A stretch of DNA of 64,000 nt from Paraburkholderia ginsengisoli NBRC 100965. Its GTDB lineage: Bacteria; Pseudomonadota; Gammaproteobacteria; Burkholderiales; Burkholderiaceae. The notes below the pieces were generated by a model that searched no databases, was not told the origin of the DNA, and worked only from the letters and a program-made list of their open reading frames with translations. The position numbers and the translations under genes are program-made. The stretch is taken from contig NZ_BBJF01000004.1 in NCBI RefSeq assembly GCF_000739735.1, forward strand, positions 1,132,227 to 1,196,226. Reading direction: 5' to 3'. This document shows, piece by piece, positions 29,880 through 39,200 of the stretch (the stretch's first letter is position 1; each line of letters begins with the position of its first letter).

Positions 29880-30343
29880 GGGGACGGCACCGGGCCTTGG
29901 GCAAAGGACCATTCTAACGGGTTGAGGGAAACGCGGATCGGGTGGGCCTGCGTCGGATGGGGGAGCCGCGACAGGGCTGGCGGCGGTTCGGCGCGGGATC
30001 GTGCTCCGGCCCTTGCCCGAACGATGCACGGGCTTGCCTGCCAGGTATCGGCAGAGGCTTCGGCAGGCGCTCCCGCCGGGGAGCCGCGGGCCGCCGACGG
30101 CTTGCGGCGGGCGGTGTTCAGACCGCTCCGCCTTCACCACATGGCGCCGGAGTGCCTGTTTTTCAAGCAAATAATTCCCTGCCGCGGGGCCGGTCGGCCA
30201 AAAAACGCCCGCGGATTCGTTACAATGCGAAGTTGCGCTCGCTCGCCGCTGTCCGTCGCCTGTCCGCGTGTTGCACCAGACGCCTCAGGCCGGGCCGTTC
30301 GCGCTCGGAGCCGCCCTCTTTTCACTACTGCTGCCCACCCATC
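29880..30343. other. Divergent region uvrB / aminotransferase
   Basis: 464 bases. The uvrB-proximal two thirds is very GC-rich and repetitive in composition. A TACAAT hexamer near 30223 is the best -10 for the aminotransferase gene. No LexA or other operator was recognised. Confidence 0.4.
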
Positions 30344-31543
30344 ATGTCTCTGTTCTCCGCCGTCGAACTTGCTCCCCGCGACCCGATTCTGGGCCTGAAC
30401 GAAGCCTTCAACGCCGATACGCGTGCCACCAAGGTCAACCTTGGCGTGGGCGTGTACTTCAACGAAGAAGGCAAGATTCCGCTGCTGCGCGCCGTGCGCG
30501 AAGCTGAAAAGGCCCGCGTCGATGCGGCGCTGCCGCGCGGCTATCTGCCGATCGAAGGCATCGCGGCCTACGATGCGGCCGTGCAGAAGCTGCTGCTCGG
30601 CAACGACTCGCCGTTGATCGCGGCAGGCCGCGTCGTCACGGCGCAGGCATTGGGCGGGACGGGCGCGCTGAAGATCGGCGCGGACTTCCTGAAGCGCGTG
30701 AACCCGAACAGCAAAGTCGCCATCAGCGATCCGAGCTGGGAAAACCACCGCGCGCTGTTCGAAGGCGCCGGCTTCGAAGTCGTGTCGTATCCGTACTACG
30801 ACGCGCACACGCACGGCGTGAACTTCGACGGCATGCTGAGCGCGCTGAGCAGCTACGCCGCGGGCACGGTCGTCGTGCTGCACGCGTGCTGCCACAACCC
30901 GACCGGCGTCGACCTGACCGTCGACCAATGGAAGCAGGTCGTCGAAGTGGTCAAGGCGCGCAATCTGGTGCCCTTCCTCGACATCGCCTACCAGGGTTTC
31001 GGCGACAACATCGAAGCGGACGCCGCAGCCGTGCGTCTGTTCGCGGCATCGGAACTGAATGTATTCGTGTCGTCGTCGTTCTCGAAGTCGTTCTCGCTGT
31101 ACGGCGAGCGTATCGGCGCGCTGTCGATCATCACCTCCGGCAAGGAAGAAGCGGCGCGCGTGCTGTCGCAACTCAAGCGCGTGATCCGCACGAACTACTC
31201 GAACCCGCCGACGCACGGCGGCTCGGTGGTTGCTGCAGTGCTCGCATCGCCCGAACTGCGCGCCACGTGGGAAACGGAACTCGCCGAAATGCGCGACCGT
31301 ATCCGCGCGATGCGCAACGGGCTGGTCGAGCGTCTGAAGGCAAGCGGCGTGGACCGCGACTTCAGCTTCGTGAACGCACAGCGCGGCATGTTCTCGTACT
31401 CGGGTCTGACGGCTCCGCAAGTGGACCGTCTGCGCGAAGAGTTCGGCATTTACGCGGTGAGCACGGGCCGCATCTGCGTGGCCGCGCTGAATACGCGCAA
31501 CCTCGACGCGGTGGCTAACGCAATCGCCCACGTGTTGAAGTAA
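30344..31543 (+). CDS. Aromatic/aspartate aminotransferase
   Basis: A 399-residue class I PLP-dependent aminotransferase of the AspC/TyrB type (MSLFSAVELAPRDPILGLNEAF start). The PLP-binding lysine is in SSSFSKSFSLYGERIGAL (Lys248), and the substrate-carboxylate arginine is expected in the conserved C-terminal part. It transfers amino groups between aspartate or aromatic amino acids and 2-oxoglutarate. I cannot choose aspC or tyrB from sequence alone. ATG at 30344 is the family start; the longer frame is not conserved. A strong terminator follows. Confidence 0.94.
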   Translation: MSLFSAVELAPRDPILGLNEAFNADTRATKVNLGVGVYFNEEGKIPLLRAVREAEKARVDAALPRGYLPIEGIAAYDAAVQKLLLGNDSPLIAAGRVVTAQALGGTGALKIGADFLKRVNPNSKVAISDPSWENHRALFEGAGFEVVSYPYYDAHTHGVNFDGMLSALSSYAAGTVVVLHACCHNPTGVDLTVDQWKQVVEVVKARNLVPFLDIAYQGFGDNIEADAAAVRLFAASELNVFVSSSFSKSFSLYGERIGALSIITSGKEEAARVLSQLKRVIRTNYSNPPTHGGSVVAAVLASPELRATWETELAEMRDRIRAMRNGLVERLKASGVDRDFSFVNAQRGMFSYSGLTAPQVDRLREEFGIYAVSTGRICVAALNTRNLDAVANAIAHVLK

Positions 31544-31597
31544 GGCACTCCGCAGCGCCGATCCTCGGGTCACGCGCTCCGCAGGAACCGCTTGTAG

Positions 31598-31631
31598 AAA
31601 CGGCGCCCTTTCAGAAAGGGCGCCGTTTTTT
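31598..31631 (+). terminator. Rho-independent terminator after the aminotransferase
   Basis: AAACGGCGCCCTTT, loop CAG, AAAGGGCGCCGTTT, then more T. It also lies just beyond the convergent patatin gene. Confidence 0.92.
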
Positions 31632-31654
31632 ATTGGCCGGGAGTCACAGTGGTT

Positions 31655-32893
31655 TCAGCGCTCGTCACGATGGATGTCGTGCGTGACGAAGCCGGCGTCG
31701 TTGTCGGGCATGTCGAGCCAGTCGGGATGATTGAGCGAATGGCGAATGTCATCCAGACCGCTCTGCCAATGCTCACGCATGGTCGACAGGCCGAACTGGA
31801 AGTCCTTGAAGTGCCCTTCGTATTCCTTCTGCCGGTAGATCAGATGGATTATGTTATAGCGCTTCGAACACGCGAGGTCTTCGGCCAGCTTGCACCACGG
31901 GTCGTCTCGCTGCTCAGACGGCACGCGATCCAGCACCTCGCGCAACACATGCCGGAACCGCTGGGAGCGTTGCAGCATATCGGTCACGAGACGCGTGCGG
32001 CTCGAATACTGGATGTCTTTCATGCGCCCCTGAACATCGGTGAGGTTGTCCGGCACCGGTCCGATCGCGCTCCACAGATCGACCTGGAACGCGAGCGTGT
32101 CGCGACGCGGCGTGGACTGAATCACCTCGTAGAGTGGCGTGTTCGACATCAAACCACCGTCCCAGTAATACTGGCCGTCGATTTCGACCGCCGCGAAGCC
32201 CGGCGGCAACGCACCCGACGCCATGAAATGCTCGGGCCTCAGCGTGGTGTGCGTGTTGTCGAAGTACGCGAAATTGCCGGTGCCGCAATTGACCGCGCCC
32301 ACCGACACGCGCATCTCACGCGAATTGATCCGATCGAAGTCGCACAGCGCCTCGAGGGTGGCCTTCAGCGGCGCGGTGTCGTAGTAACTGGCCGTTTGCG
32401 GCGGCCCGGACACCGTGGGCAGCGGCGGCGGAAAACGCGGCACGAAGAAGCCCTTCTGCCCTTCGAGCACAGCGCCAATCGCCTGGGCCGCCGTGAAGGC
32501 TTTGCGCACCGCGTCGGTGGAATTGAAAAACGCTTGCTCGATGAACGCCGGCAACGGCGGTCCGAATGCCGGCTGGCAGATGGTTTCCCAGAACTGCAAC
32601 AGCCGTTCGACCCGTTTCTCCGGCGGATTGCCGGCGATGATCGCCGTATTCAACGCGCCAATCGAAATGCCTGCGAGCCAGTTGGGCTCGATGCCGGCTT
32701 CGTGCAGCCCCTGAAAGACACCGGCCTGATACGCGCCCAGCGCGCCGCCGCCTTGCAGCATCAACGCGACGGTTTCGTAGTTGGGCAAATGGACGCGCCG
32801 GCTGGGGCGCGCGGCGGGGGCCGAACCGGCGCCCTCGCCCTCCCCGTCACCGGGCGCACCCACGCGCGCCCGCTTGAGATTGCGTTGCGCCAT
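31655..32893 (-). CDS. Patatin-like phospholipase
   Basis: A 412-residue patatin-domain protein with a C-terminal DUF3734 region. The oxyanion loop LQGGGALGAYQ, the nucleophile elbow GISIG and the catalytic DGG of YWDGGLMSNTP are all present, so it should be an active serine lipase or esterase. A charged Pro/Arg/Gly N-terminal tail of about 35 residues precedes the domain. It lies 10 bases after the 3-hydroxybutyrate dehydrogenase gene on the same strand, so both are probably co-transcribed. Association with polyhydroxybutyrate granules or storage lipid turnover is an inference from that pairing. Confidence 0.88.
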   Translation of the reverse strand: MAQRNLKRARVGAPGDGEGEGAGSAPAARPSRRVHLPNYETVALMLQGGGALGAYQAGVFQGLHEAGIEPNWLAGISIGALNTAIIAGNPPEKRVERLLQFWETICQPAFGPPLPAFIEQAFFNSTDAVRKAFTAAQAIGAVLEGQKGFFVPRFPPPLPTVSGPPQTASYYDTAPLKATLEALCDFDRINSREMRVSVGAVNCGTGNFAYFDNTHTTLRPEHFMASGALPPGFAAVEIDGQYYWDGGLMSNTPLYEVIQSTPRRDTLAFQVDLWSAIGPVPDNLTDVQGRMKDIQYSSRTRLVTDMLQRSQRFRHVLREVLDRVPSEQRDDPWCKLAEDLACSKRYNIIHLIYRQKEYEGHFKDFQFGLSTMREHWQSGLDDIRHSLNHPDWLDMPDNDAGFVTHDIHRDER

Positions 32894-32903
32894 GGACGCC
32901 TCC

Positions 32904-33701
32904 TTATTGCATGTACCAGCCGTGGCTCACAATGAAGGATTGGCCGGTCAGCGCCGCCGTCGGGAAGGTGGACAGGAAGAGGACCGTCTGCGCCACGTCT
33001 TCCACCGTGGTGAAGATGCCGTCGACCGTGCCGCCCAGCATCACGCGCTTGACGACTTCTTCTTCGCTGATGCCGAGCTCCTTCGACTGCTCGGGAATCT
33101 GCTTGTCGACGAGCGGCGTGCGCACGAAACCCGGACACACCACATGCGAACGCACATTGTGCTTGGCGCCTTCCTTGGCCAGCACGCGCGCGAGCCCCAG
33201 CAGCGCATGCTTGGCCGTCACATAGGCGGACTTCAGCGGCGACGCCTCATGCGAATGGACGGAGCCCATATAGATCACGATGCCGCCGCGATCGTCCTTG
33301 TACATGTGCTTGAGCGCGGCCTTGGTAGTGAGGAACGCGCCGTCCACGTGGATCGCCTGCATCTTCTTCCAGTCCGAGAACGAATAGTTTTCGATCGGAT
33401 TGACGATCTGAATGCCGGCGTTGGAAATGAGAATGTCGATCGAGCCAAGTTCGGCGGCGATCTTGTCGATGCCCTGATTGACGGCCTCCTCGCTCGTGAC
33501 ATCCATCGCCACGCCGATTGCCTTACCGCCGCCTTTCGTGATTTCTTCAGCGACGGCGTTCGCGCCTTCCTGGTTCAGGTCGGCGATCGCGACTGCCGCG
33601 CCAGCGGCGGATAGGGTCAGCGCAATCTGCTTGCCGATGCCGCTTGCCGCGCCGGTAACCACGGCAACCTTGCCATTCAGATTCGTGTTCAGAGACGACA
33701 T
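32904..33701 (-). CDS. 3-Hydroxybutyrate dehydrogenase
   Basis: A 265-residue short-chain dehydrogenase. The NAD-binding [12 protein letters not shown] motif, the NAG stretch (SNAGIQ), the catalytic Ser in GSVHSHEAS and the YVTAK Tyr-Lys pair are intact. The C-terminal [15 protein letters not shown] is typical of D-3-hydroxybutyrate dehydrogenases, which convert 3-hydroxybutyrate to acetoacetate in polyhydroxybutyrate turnover. It is the first gene of the pair with the patatin. Confidence 0.9.
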   Translation of the reverse strand: MSSLNTNLNGKVAVVTGAASGIGKQIALTLSAAGAAVAIADLNQEGANAVAEEITKGGGKAIGVAMDVTSEEAVNQGIDKIAAELGSIDILISNAGIQIVNPIENYSFSDWKKMQAIHVDGAFLTTKAALKHMYKDDRGGIVIYMGSVHSHEASPLKSAYVTAKHALLGLARVLAKEGAKHNVRSHVVCPGFVRTPLVDKQIPEQSKELGISEEEVVKRVMLGGTVDGIFTTVEDVAQTVLFLSTFPTAALTGQSFIVSHGWYMQ

Positions 33702-33924
33702 CCAGAACCTCCATGCAGTTGATGAGCCATTCGACCATAGGCCGCAAACGGTGCGCAGTCAGCCGAACGATATAGGCCGTTCGGCCGAATGCTGCATTGC
33801 GGCCAACGCTGCTATTGTGCATGAACCCTGTGAACTCCATAGGTAAAACGCACATCGCGCCGTATCTCTTTAAACTGGACATTTACGGCGCAATTCCGGC
33901 GGCGCCACCAACCAGGAGGCATGC

Positions 33925-34896
33925 ATGAATTATCGACGTCTGGGCCGTTCCGGCCTGCAAGTTAGCGAACTGTCCATCGGCTCGTGGGTCACGTACGGCA
34001 ACCAGGTGGATCATCGCGCGGCGCGCGAATCGCTGGCCGCGGCGCGCGACGCCGGGGTCAACTTCTTCGATAACGCCGAGGTCTACGCGGGCGGCCAATC
34101 CGAGGAAATCATGGGCCAGGCGTTGAAGGAACTGGCATGGCCGCGCGTGAGCTACGTGGTGTCGACGAAATTCTTCTGGGGCCTTACGGAAGCGCCGAAT
34201 CAATACCACACGCTGAACCGCAAATATCTGCTGAACGCGGTCGACGCGTCGCTCAAACGGCTGCAACTCGATTACGTGGACCTCGTGTTCTGCCATCGCC
34301 CCGATCCGAACACGCCTGTCGAGGAAACCGTCTGGGCGATGAGCGACATGATCACGCGTGGCAAGGCGCTGTACTGGGGCACCTCCGAATGGAGCGCCGA
34401 CGAGATCCGCGCCGCTTACGAGATTGCGGAGCGCCACCATCTGCACAAGCCGGTGATGGAGCAGCCGCAGTACAACCTGTTTCACCGCAAACGCGTCGAG
34501 CAGGAATACAAGCGGCTTTACGAGGATATCGGCCTCGGGCTGACCACGTGGAGCCCGCTCGCGTCCGGCCTGCTCACCGGCAAATACCGTGACGGCGTGC
34601 CGGCCGACAGCCGCGCGCAACTGCAAGGCTACGACTGGCTGCGCAAGCAGGTCACCGACGCGGGCAAGAACGACGTGGTCGGCAAGCTCGGCGCGGTGGC
34701 CGACGAGTTGGACTGCACGATCGGCCAACTCGCGATCGCGTGGATTCTGAAGAACCCGAACGTCAGCACGGTGATCACGGGCGCCTCGCGGGTCGAACAG
34801 ATCGGCGAGAACATGAAGGCGGCCGACGTGGCCGCGCGCATCACGCCGGAGATCAAGCAGCGGATCGAGGAGATCGTCGGCGACACTTATGGCTGA
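33925..34896 (+). CDS. Aldo/keto reductase, potassium-channel beta-subunit-like
   Basis: A 323-residue NADPH-dependent oxidoreductase. The catalytic tetrad is visible as Asp49, Tyr54 ([11 protein letters not shown]), Lys82 (VVSTKFFWG) and His124 ([12 protein letters not shown]). The sequence is closest in pattern to the Kv-beta-like/YghZ group. ATG at 33925 has AGGAGGC upstream. It is transcribed away from the dehydrogenase/patatin pair and is the last core gene before the island: its stop lies 103 bases before the left att repeat. Confidence 0.92.
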   Translation: MNYRRLGRSGLQVSELSIGSWVTYGNQVDHRAARESLAAARDAGVNFFDNAEVYAGGQSEEIMGQALKELAWPRVSYVVSTKFFWGLTEAPNQYHTLNRKYLLNAVDASLKRLQLDYVDLVFCHRPDPNTPVEETVWAMSDMITRGKALYWGTSEWSADEIRAAYEIAERHHLHKPVMEQPQYNLFHRKRVEQEYKRLYEDIGLGLTTWSPLASGLLTGKYRDGVPADSRAQLQGYDWLRKQVTDAGKNDVVGKLGAVADELDCTIGQLAIAWILKNPNVSTVITGASRVEQIGENMKAADVAARITPEIKQRIEEIVGDTYG

Positions 34897-34999
34897 GCGG
34901 ACTCGCGCGGGAGCACATAGCGGGGCTCCGGCGGCAGCGCGGCCCTGCCAAGTGGACCTCGCCGCGGAACTTCCGCCGAAACGCAACGCGGCGTCGCGC

Positions 35000-35016
35000 A
35001 CAATACGCGACCGCGC
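35000..35016 (+). repeat. Candidate attL core
   Basis: ACAATACGCGACCGCGC, 103 bases after the aldo/keto reductase stop. The identical 17 bases recur in the same orientation at 52182-52198. Identity extends to TCGC four to six bases upstream, with two mismatches. Confidence 0.7.
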
Positions 35017-35399
35017 GGAAACGACTCTAACATGCTGGGAACCTTAGCCAGTAAGGCTTTGGCGGATGTCCGCAGCCTGTTAAAAATGGCCTTTTGATAG
35101 CGTTTGGGCAATCGGTGGGCAATTGCCGCGCAGTTTCTGCCAAAGACGGCTCCCGATCGACGATTCGCGGGCTGTTTTTTTACGTCTGTCGCCGTCGATT
35201 GCACGCGGACAGACGATCACGCCAGATCGCCGCGATCCCGTCCAGCGATTCGGTATCCATTCATTCCGCATCAAATCACGCTCCCCCGTAGAAATCCCTA
35301 TCAACTCCGGTGTGATCCGCAGCACGCCCCCGCCGAGCGCGCCAAGCATCGCTTCTACGGTTTAGGACACGGTGTGACTCCTTGGTAAAAAGGCCGGGC
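35017..35399. other. Left island end, no intact gene
   Basis: The stretch holds the left arm-like repeat (35102-35123) and no frame with a ribosome site or recognisable product. An 89-codon minus-strand frame (35080-35349) shares a few residues with the integrase N-terminus only because it crosses that repeat. Confidence 0.45.
35102..35123 (+). repeat. Left arm-type repeat
   Basis: GTTTGGGCAAT, four bases, then GGGCAAT. The same 22-base arrangement occurs in the same orientation at 52052-52073 with three differences, all in the spacer. The double GGGCAAT looks like paired integrase arm-binding sites. Confidence 0.55.
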
Positions 35400-35405
35400 G
35401 GTTCA

Positions 35406-35972
35406 TTCAAAAACTTGTCGAGAGCCACGATAAAACTATCAATCATCGTGCCGTGCTTCAACCAACAGGATGTCATCGCGCAAACAGTTGAATCGGTGTT
35501 TTAACACGCGTTGCCGAAAGGGAGTGCATCGTCGTCAAGGATGGGTTCAACCGATCAGTCCGAGGCCGTCATCCAGCAGTATGTGAAGAAGGATACGGCT
35601 TCGAGGATTGGGAGATTTATATCCGCCTGCTCAATCCTCAATCTATCGTGCAGTTCATCGACACCCGCTCTTTTACTATTGCGTCAAAGAGGCGTCGCGT
35701 TCGCATGTACACATTGCGGACTGAAGGCTTTGATGACTCACTGGATGATCTTCGACCGCAACCGCCATCGGCATGCGCGCTTCATGAATAATCCCGTTCA
35801 GGTGTTCGGTCAGCGCATGAAGGATTTCACCCCTGATTTCGCAGGCCGTTACAGGCGGTCTATGAAGTACTGGAAGATTGGCTACGGTGTCGTCGTGGCC
35901 CTATTACTGATCATCATTCACATGCTGCTCGCGCGTCGCTGGTTCTCCCTCTTGCGGCAATCCCCACCGTGA
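35406..35972 (+). pseudogene. Family 2 glycosyltransferase remnant
   Basis: Three frames give fragments of one family 2 glycosyltransferase in correct order. 35430-35497 reads KLSIIVPCFNQQDVIAQTVE, the standard nucleotide-sugar-binding start. About 35524-35590 reads CIVVKDG then GSTDQSEAVIQQY after a frameshift, the DxD-region beta strand. 35588-35791 reads EGYGFEDWEIYIRL, the acceptor-site ED motif. The distance between the second and third pieces is far too short, so an internal deletion removed about 100 residues. The last piece (to 35972) is a membrane tail. The gene is clearly dead. Confidence 0.7.
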
Positions 35973-36287
35973 CCGCAGCCCCTTCGCGAATAAGCAAAAA
36001 ACATAAATTGACGCTAGATCGTCAAGGATCGATAGATGGTCCTGACTGTTGCGATACCAGGCATGGCTAATTTCATGATGGCGAAAGCCTGTCGGAAACG
36101 CGACTTCTACGGCGCGATGATCCATTACGCATAGTCAGTATGCAATGAGGCAATCGGATAAACGCAATCAGACGAATCCTGTTTGTCCGAGGTGTGGCGA
36201 AACCACCTCGAATCTGACAATTTTTGACTTACGACTGGTGGCGAGCGGGTTATTTTCCTCGCGACAAATAAGTTGTGCGTTGAAAAA
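35973..36287. other. Upstream region of bcpA
   Basis: 315 AT-richer bases holding the bcpA promoter region. A 32-codon frame at 36036-36134 (MVLTVAIPGMANF start) may be another scrap of the glycosyltransferase or of a TPR protein, but I cannot prove it. No clear operator is seen. Confidence 0.35.
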
Positions 36288-39200
36288 ATGAACAAGAAGA
36301 TTTTCAGGCTGGTATTCAGCCGACTGCGGGGCATGCTGGTAGCTGTTGCAGAAACCACGAACGGAACGGGCAAGGCAGATTCGGGTGAGACCAGCGGTCA
36401 CCGATCAACTCGACGCGTTTCATTATTCTCGATGCGGCACGTGGCTTTTGCCGCGCTAATGCTGTTTGGCGCAGTCCCCTCTCTGGTGGACGCACAGGTC
36501 ACGGCGGCGGGCGCGCATGCGCCGACCGTGATCCAGACTGCGAACGGCATTACTCAGGTCAACATCAATCGCCCGAGCAGCGCGGGCGTATCCCAGAATA
36601 CCTATTCGCAGTTCGATGTGCCGAAGGCTGGCGTCATCCTGAACAACTCGCCGACCATCGTGCAGACTCAGCAGGGCGGCATGGTCAACGGCAATGCAAA
36701 TCTGCTACCGGGACAGGCGGCGCGGATCATTCTCAACCAGGTCAACAGCAATTCGCCCAGCCAACTAAGAGGCTATATCGAGGTCGCGGGCAGCAAGGCC
36801 GAAGTGGTCGTGGCGAACGGCTCGGGCATAGTGGTCGATGGCGGCGGCTGGATCAACACGACGCGTGGCATCCTCACCACGGGCACGCCGCTGCTCGACG
36901 CCGGCGGCAATCTGACCGGCTTTAACGTGACCGGTGGCCTGCTCACCGTGCAGGGCGCGGGCCTGAACGCGACGAACGTCGATCAGGTGGATTTGATCGC
37001 CCGCGCCGTGCAGGCGAATGCGGCCATTTACGCCAACAACCTGAACGTGATCACGGGCGCAAATCAGGTCAGTCACGATACGCTTGCAGCCACCCCCATT
37101 GCGGGCGACGGCGCAGCGCCGGGCGTATCCATCGACGTGAGCCAGCTTGGCGGAATGTACGCGAATCGAATCGTTCTGGCGTCGAACGAATACGGCGTGG
37201 GTGTTTCGAATGCGGGCGTCATTGCGGCCCAGGCCGGCGACCTGACGCTCACCACGCAAGGCAAACTGGTACTCACGGGCAAGACGAACGCGAGCGGCAA
37301 CCTGTCGGTGTCGGCGGCGGCCGGTGTCGAGAACAGCGGCACGACTTACGCACAGCAGTTCGTCTCGGTCAATACACCGGGCATGCTGAGCAATAGCGGC
37401 ACGCTCGCCGCGCAGCAGAACCTGAGCGTCAACGCGGGCAATGTCGCTTCGACGGGCACGCTGGGCGCAGGCATCAACAGCGACGGCTCGATTGCACAAG
37501 CGGGCGATCTGAGCGTGAGCGCAACTGGCGCGCTGTCTGCGACGGGTCGCAACGCGGCAGGTGGCAACGCGACGCTTCAGGGCGCGTCAGCCAACCTGTC
37601 CGGCAGTACGACCTCGGCGAACGGCAATCTCGCGCTGAACGCCAGCGGTGGCGACCTGAATCTGTCCGGCGCGACGACCACCGCAGGCGGCACGGTGAAC
37701 GCCACTGCCAGCGGCACGCTGACAAACGATAACGGTGCGCTCTCGTCGGGTGGCGCACAAACGATCACCGCAGGTGCCCTATCAAACCATAACGGCCAGA
37801 TCGTATCGGGCGACACGCTGACGGCGAACGTCGCGGGGGCTGTCTCGAATCAGGGCGGCACGATGCAGGCGGCGGGCGCACTGACCACGCACGCAGGCAG
37901 CCTGGACAACACCGCAGGGCACATTGCGTCCCTGAACGCGGATGGCCTGAACGTCACCACAACTGGCCTGCTGAACAACGGTCAGGATGGCGCAATCGGC
38001 GGTAACGGCAATGTGACCGTGCAGGCTGGTCAGATCGCGAACGCAGGTTCGATAACGGCGGTGCAGAACCTGATTGCGACGGCCGTGCAGACGCTGTTCA
38101 ATGGCGGCACGCTGGCAGCGAATGGGAACGTCAACGCATCGGCTGGCACGACGTTGAGCAACACCGGCTCGATAGCAGCCGGACAGGAAGCCACGGCGAG
38201 CGCCGCGACGCTCGATAACAGCGCGGGCTCGATCAGCGCGGACCAGCTTGCGCTCACCGCCACGAACATGGTTAACCACGGCGGCACGGTCACGCAGACC
38301 GGAACGGGCGCGACGACTATTGCCGTATCCGGCACGTTCGACAATACAAATGGCTCGTTGCAGACCAACGCCGCGAACCTGACGCTCGGTCCCGCGACGC
38401 TCGTCAACGATCGCGGCACGATTGCGAATTCGGGTAACGGTACGCTGTCGGCGAACACCGGCTCGCTGTCGAACAACAGCGGCACGATTGCCACGAACGG
38501 CGCGCTTGTCATCGAGGGCGGCCCGGTGTCGAACCGTGGCGGCACACTCGCGGGCCAGTCCTCGGCGGTGCTGAAACTAGCCTCGCTTGACAACAGCGCG
38601 GGCGGCTATGTCGGCGCGCAGAACGTATCCGTGACCGATGCGGGGGCGCTCGACAATGCCGGTGGCACGATCCAGGCCAATGATGCGCTCGCCGTGTCAG
38701 CGCAGAGCGTCGCAAACGATGGCGGCACGATCGCCAACAGCGGCACGGGTGCAACGACCGTGAGCGCCAGCGGCGCACTCACTAACACCGGCAACGGCCT
38801 GATTGGCGGCAACGGCGACGTGTCCGTTACTGGCGGTAGCGTCGATAATGCGGACGGTACGCTCGTCGCGGGCGGCGCGATGTCGGTGCAATCCGGCAGC
38901 ACGCTCGGCAACCGCGCCGGGATGATCCAGGGGAACGGCACGGTCATCGCCTCCGCGCAGGGCGCAATCGACAACACCAGCGGCCAGATCGGGGCCAATG
39001 GCGCGGAGGCGGCGCTCGCTGTCGCTGGCGCATCGCTCGACAATACGGATGGCCGCATCGCCAACATTGGCAACGGCGCGACCACAGTCGATGCCGCGAC
39101 CCTGACGAACTCGAACGCGGGTGGCGTGAGCGGCGCGGGCACCATTGGCGGCAATGGCGACGTCACCGTGAACGCGCAGGTGCTGTCGAACACGGACGGC

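Noticed and set aside
29880..30343. LexA box upstream of uvrB
   Set aside because: No CTGT-N8-ACAG with acceptable arms was found in the divergent region.
28794..30398. 534-codon plus-strand frame over uvrB
   Set aside because: Antisense of uvrB; no recognisable domain.
35080..35349. 89-codon minus-strand frame resembling the integrase N-terminus
   Set aside because: Similarity is limited to a few residues caused by the shared arm repeat.
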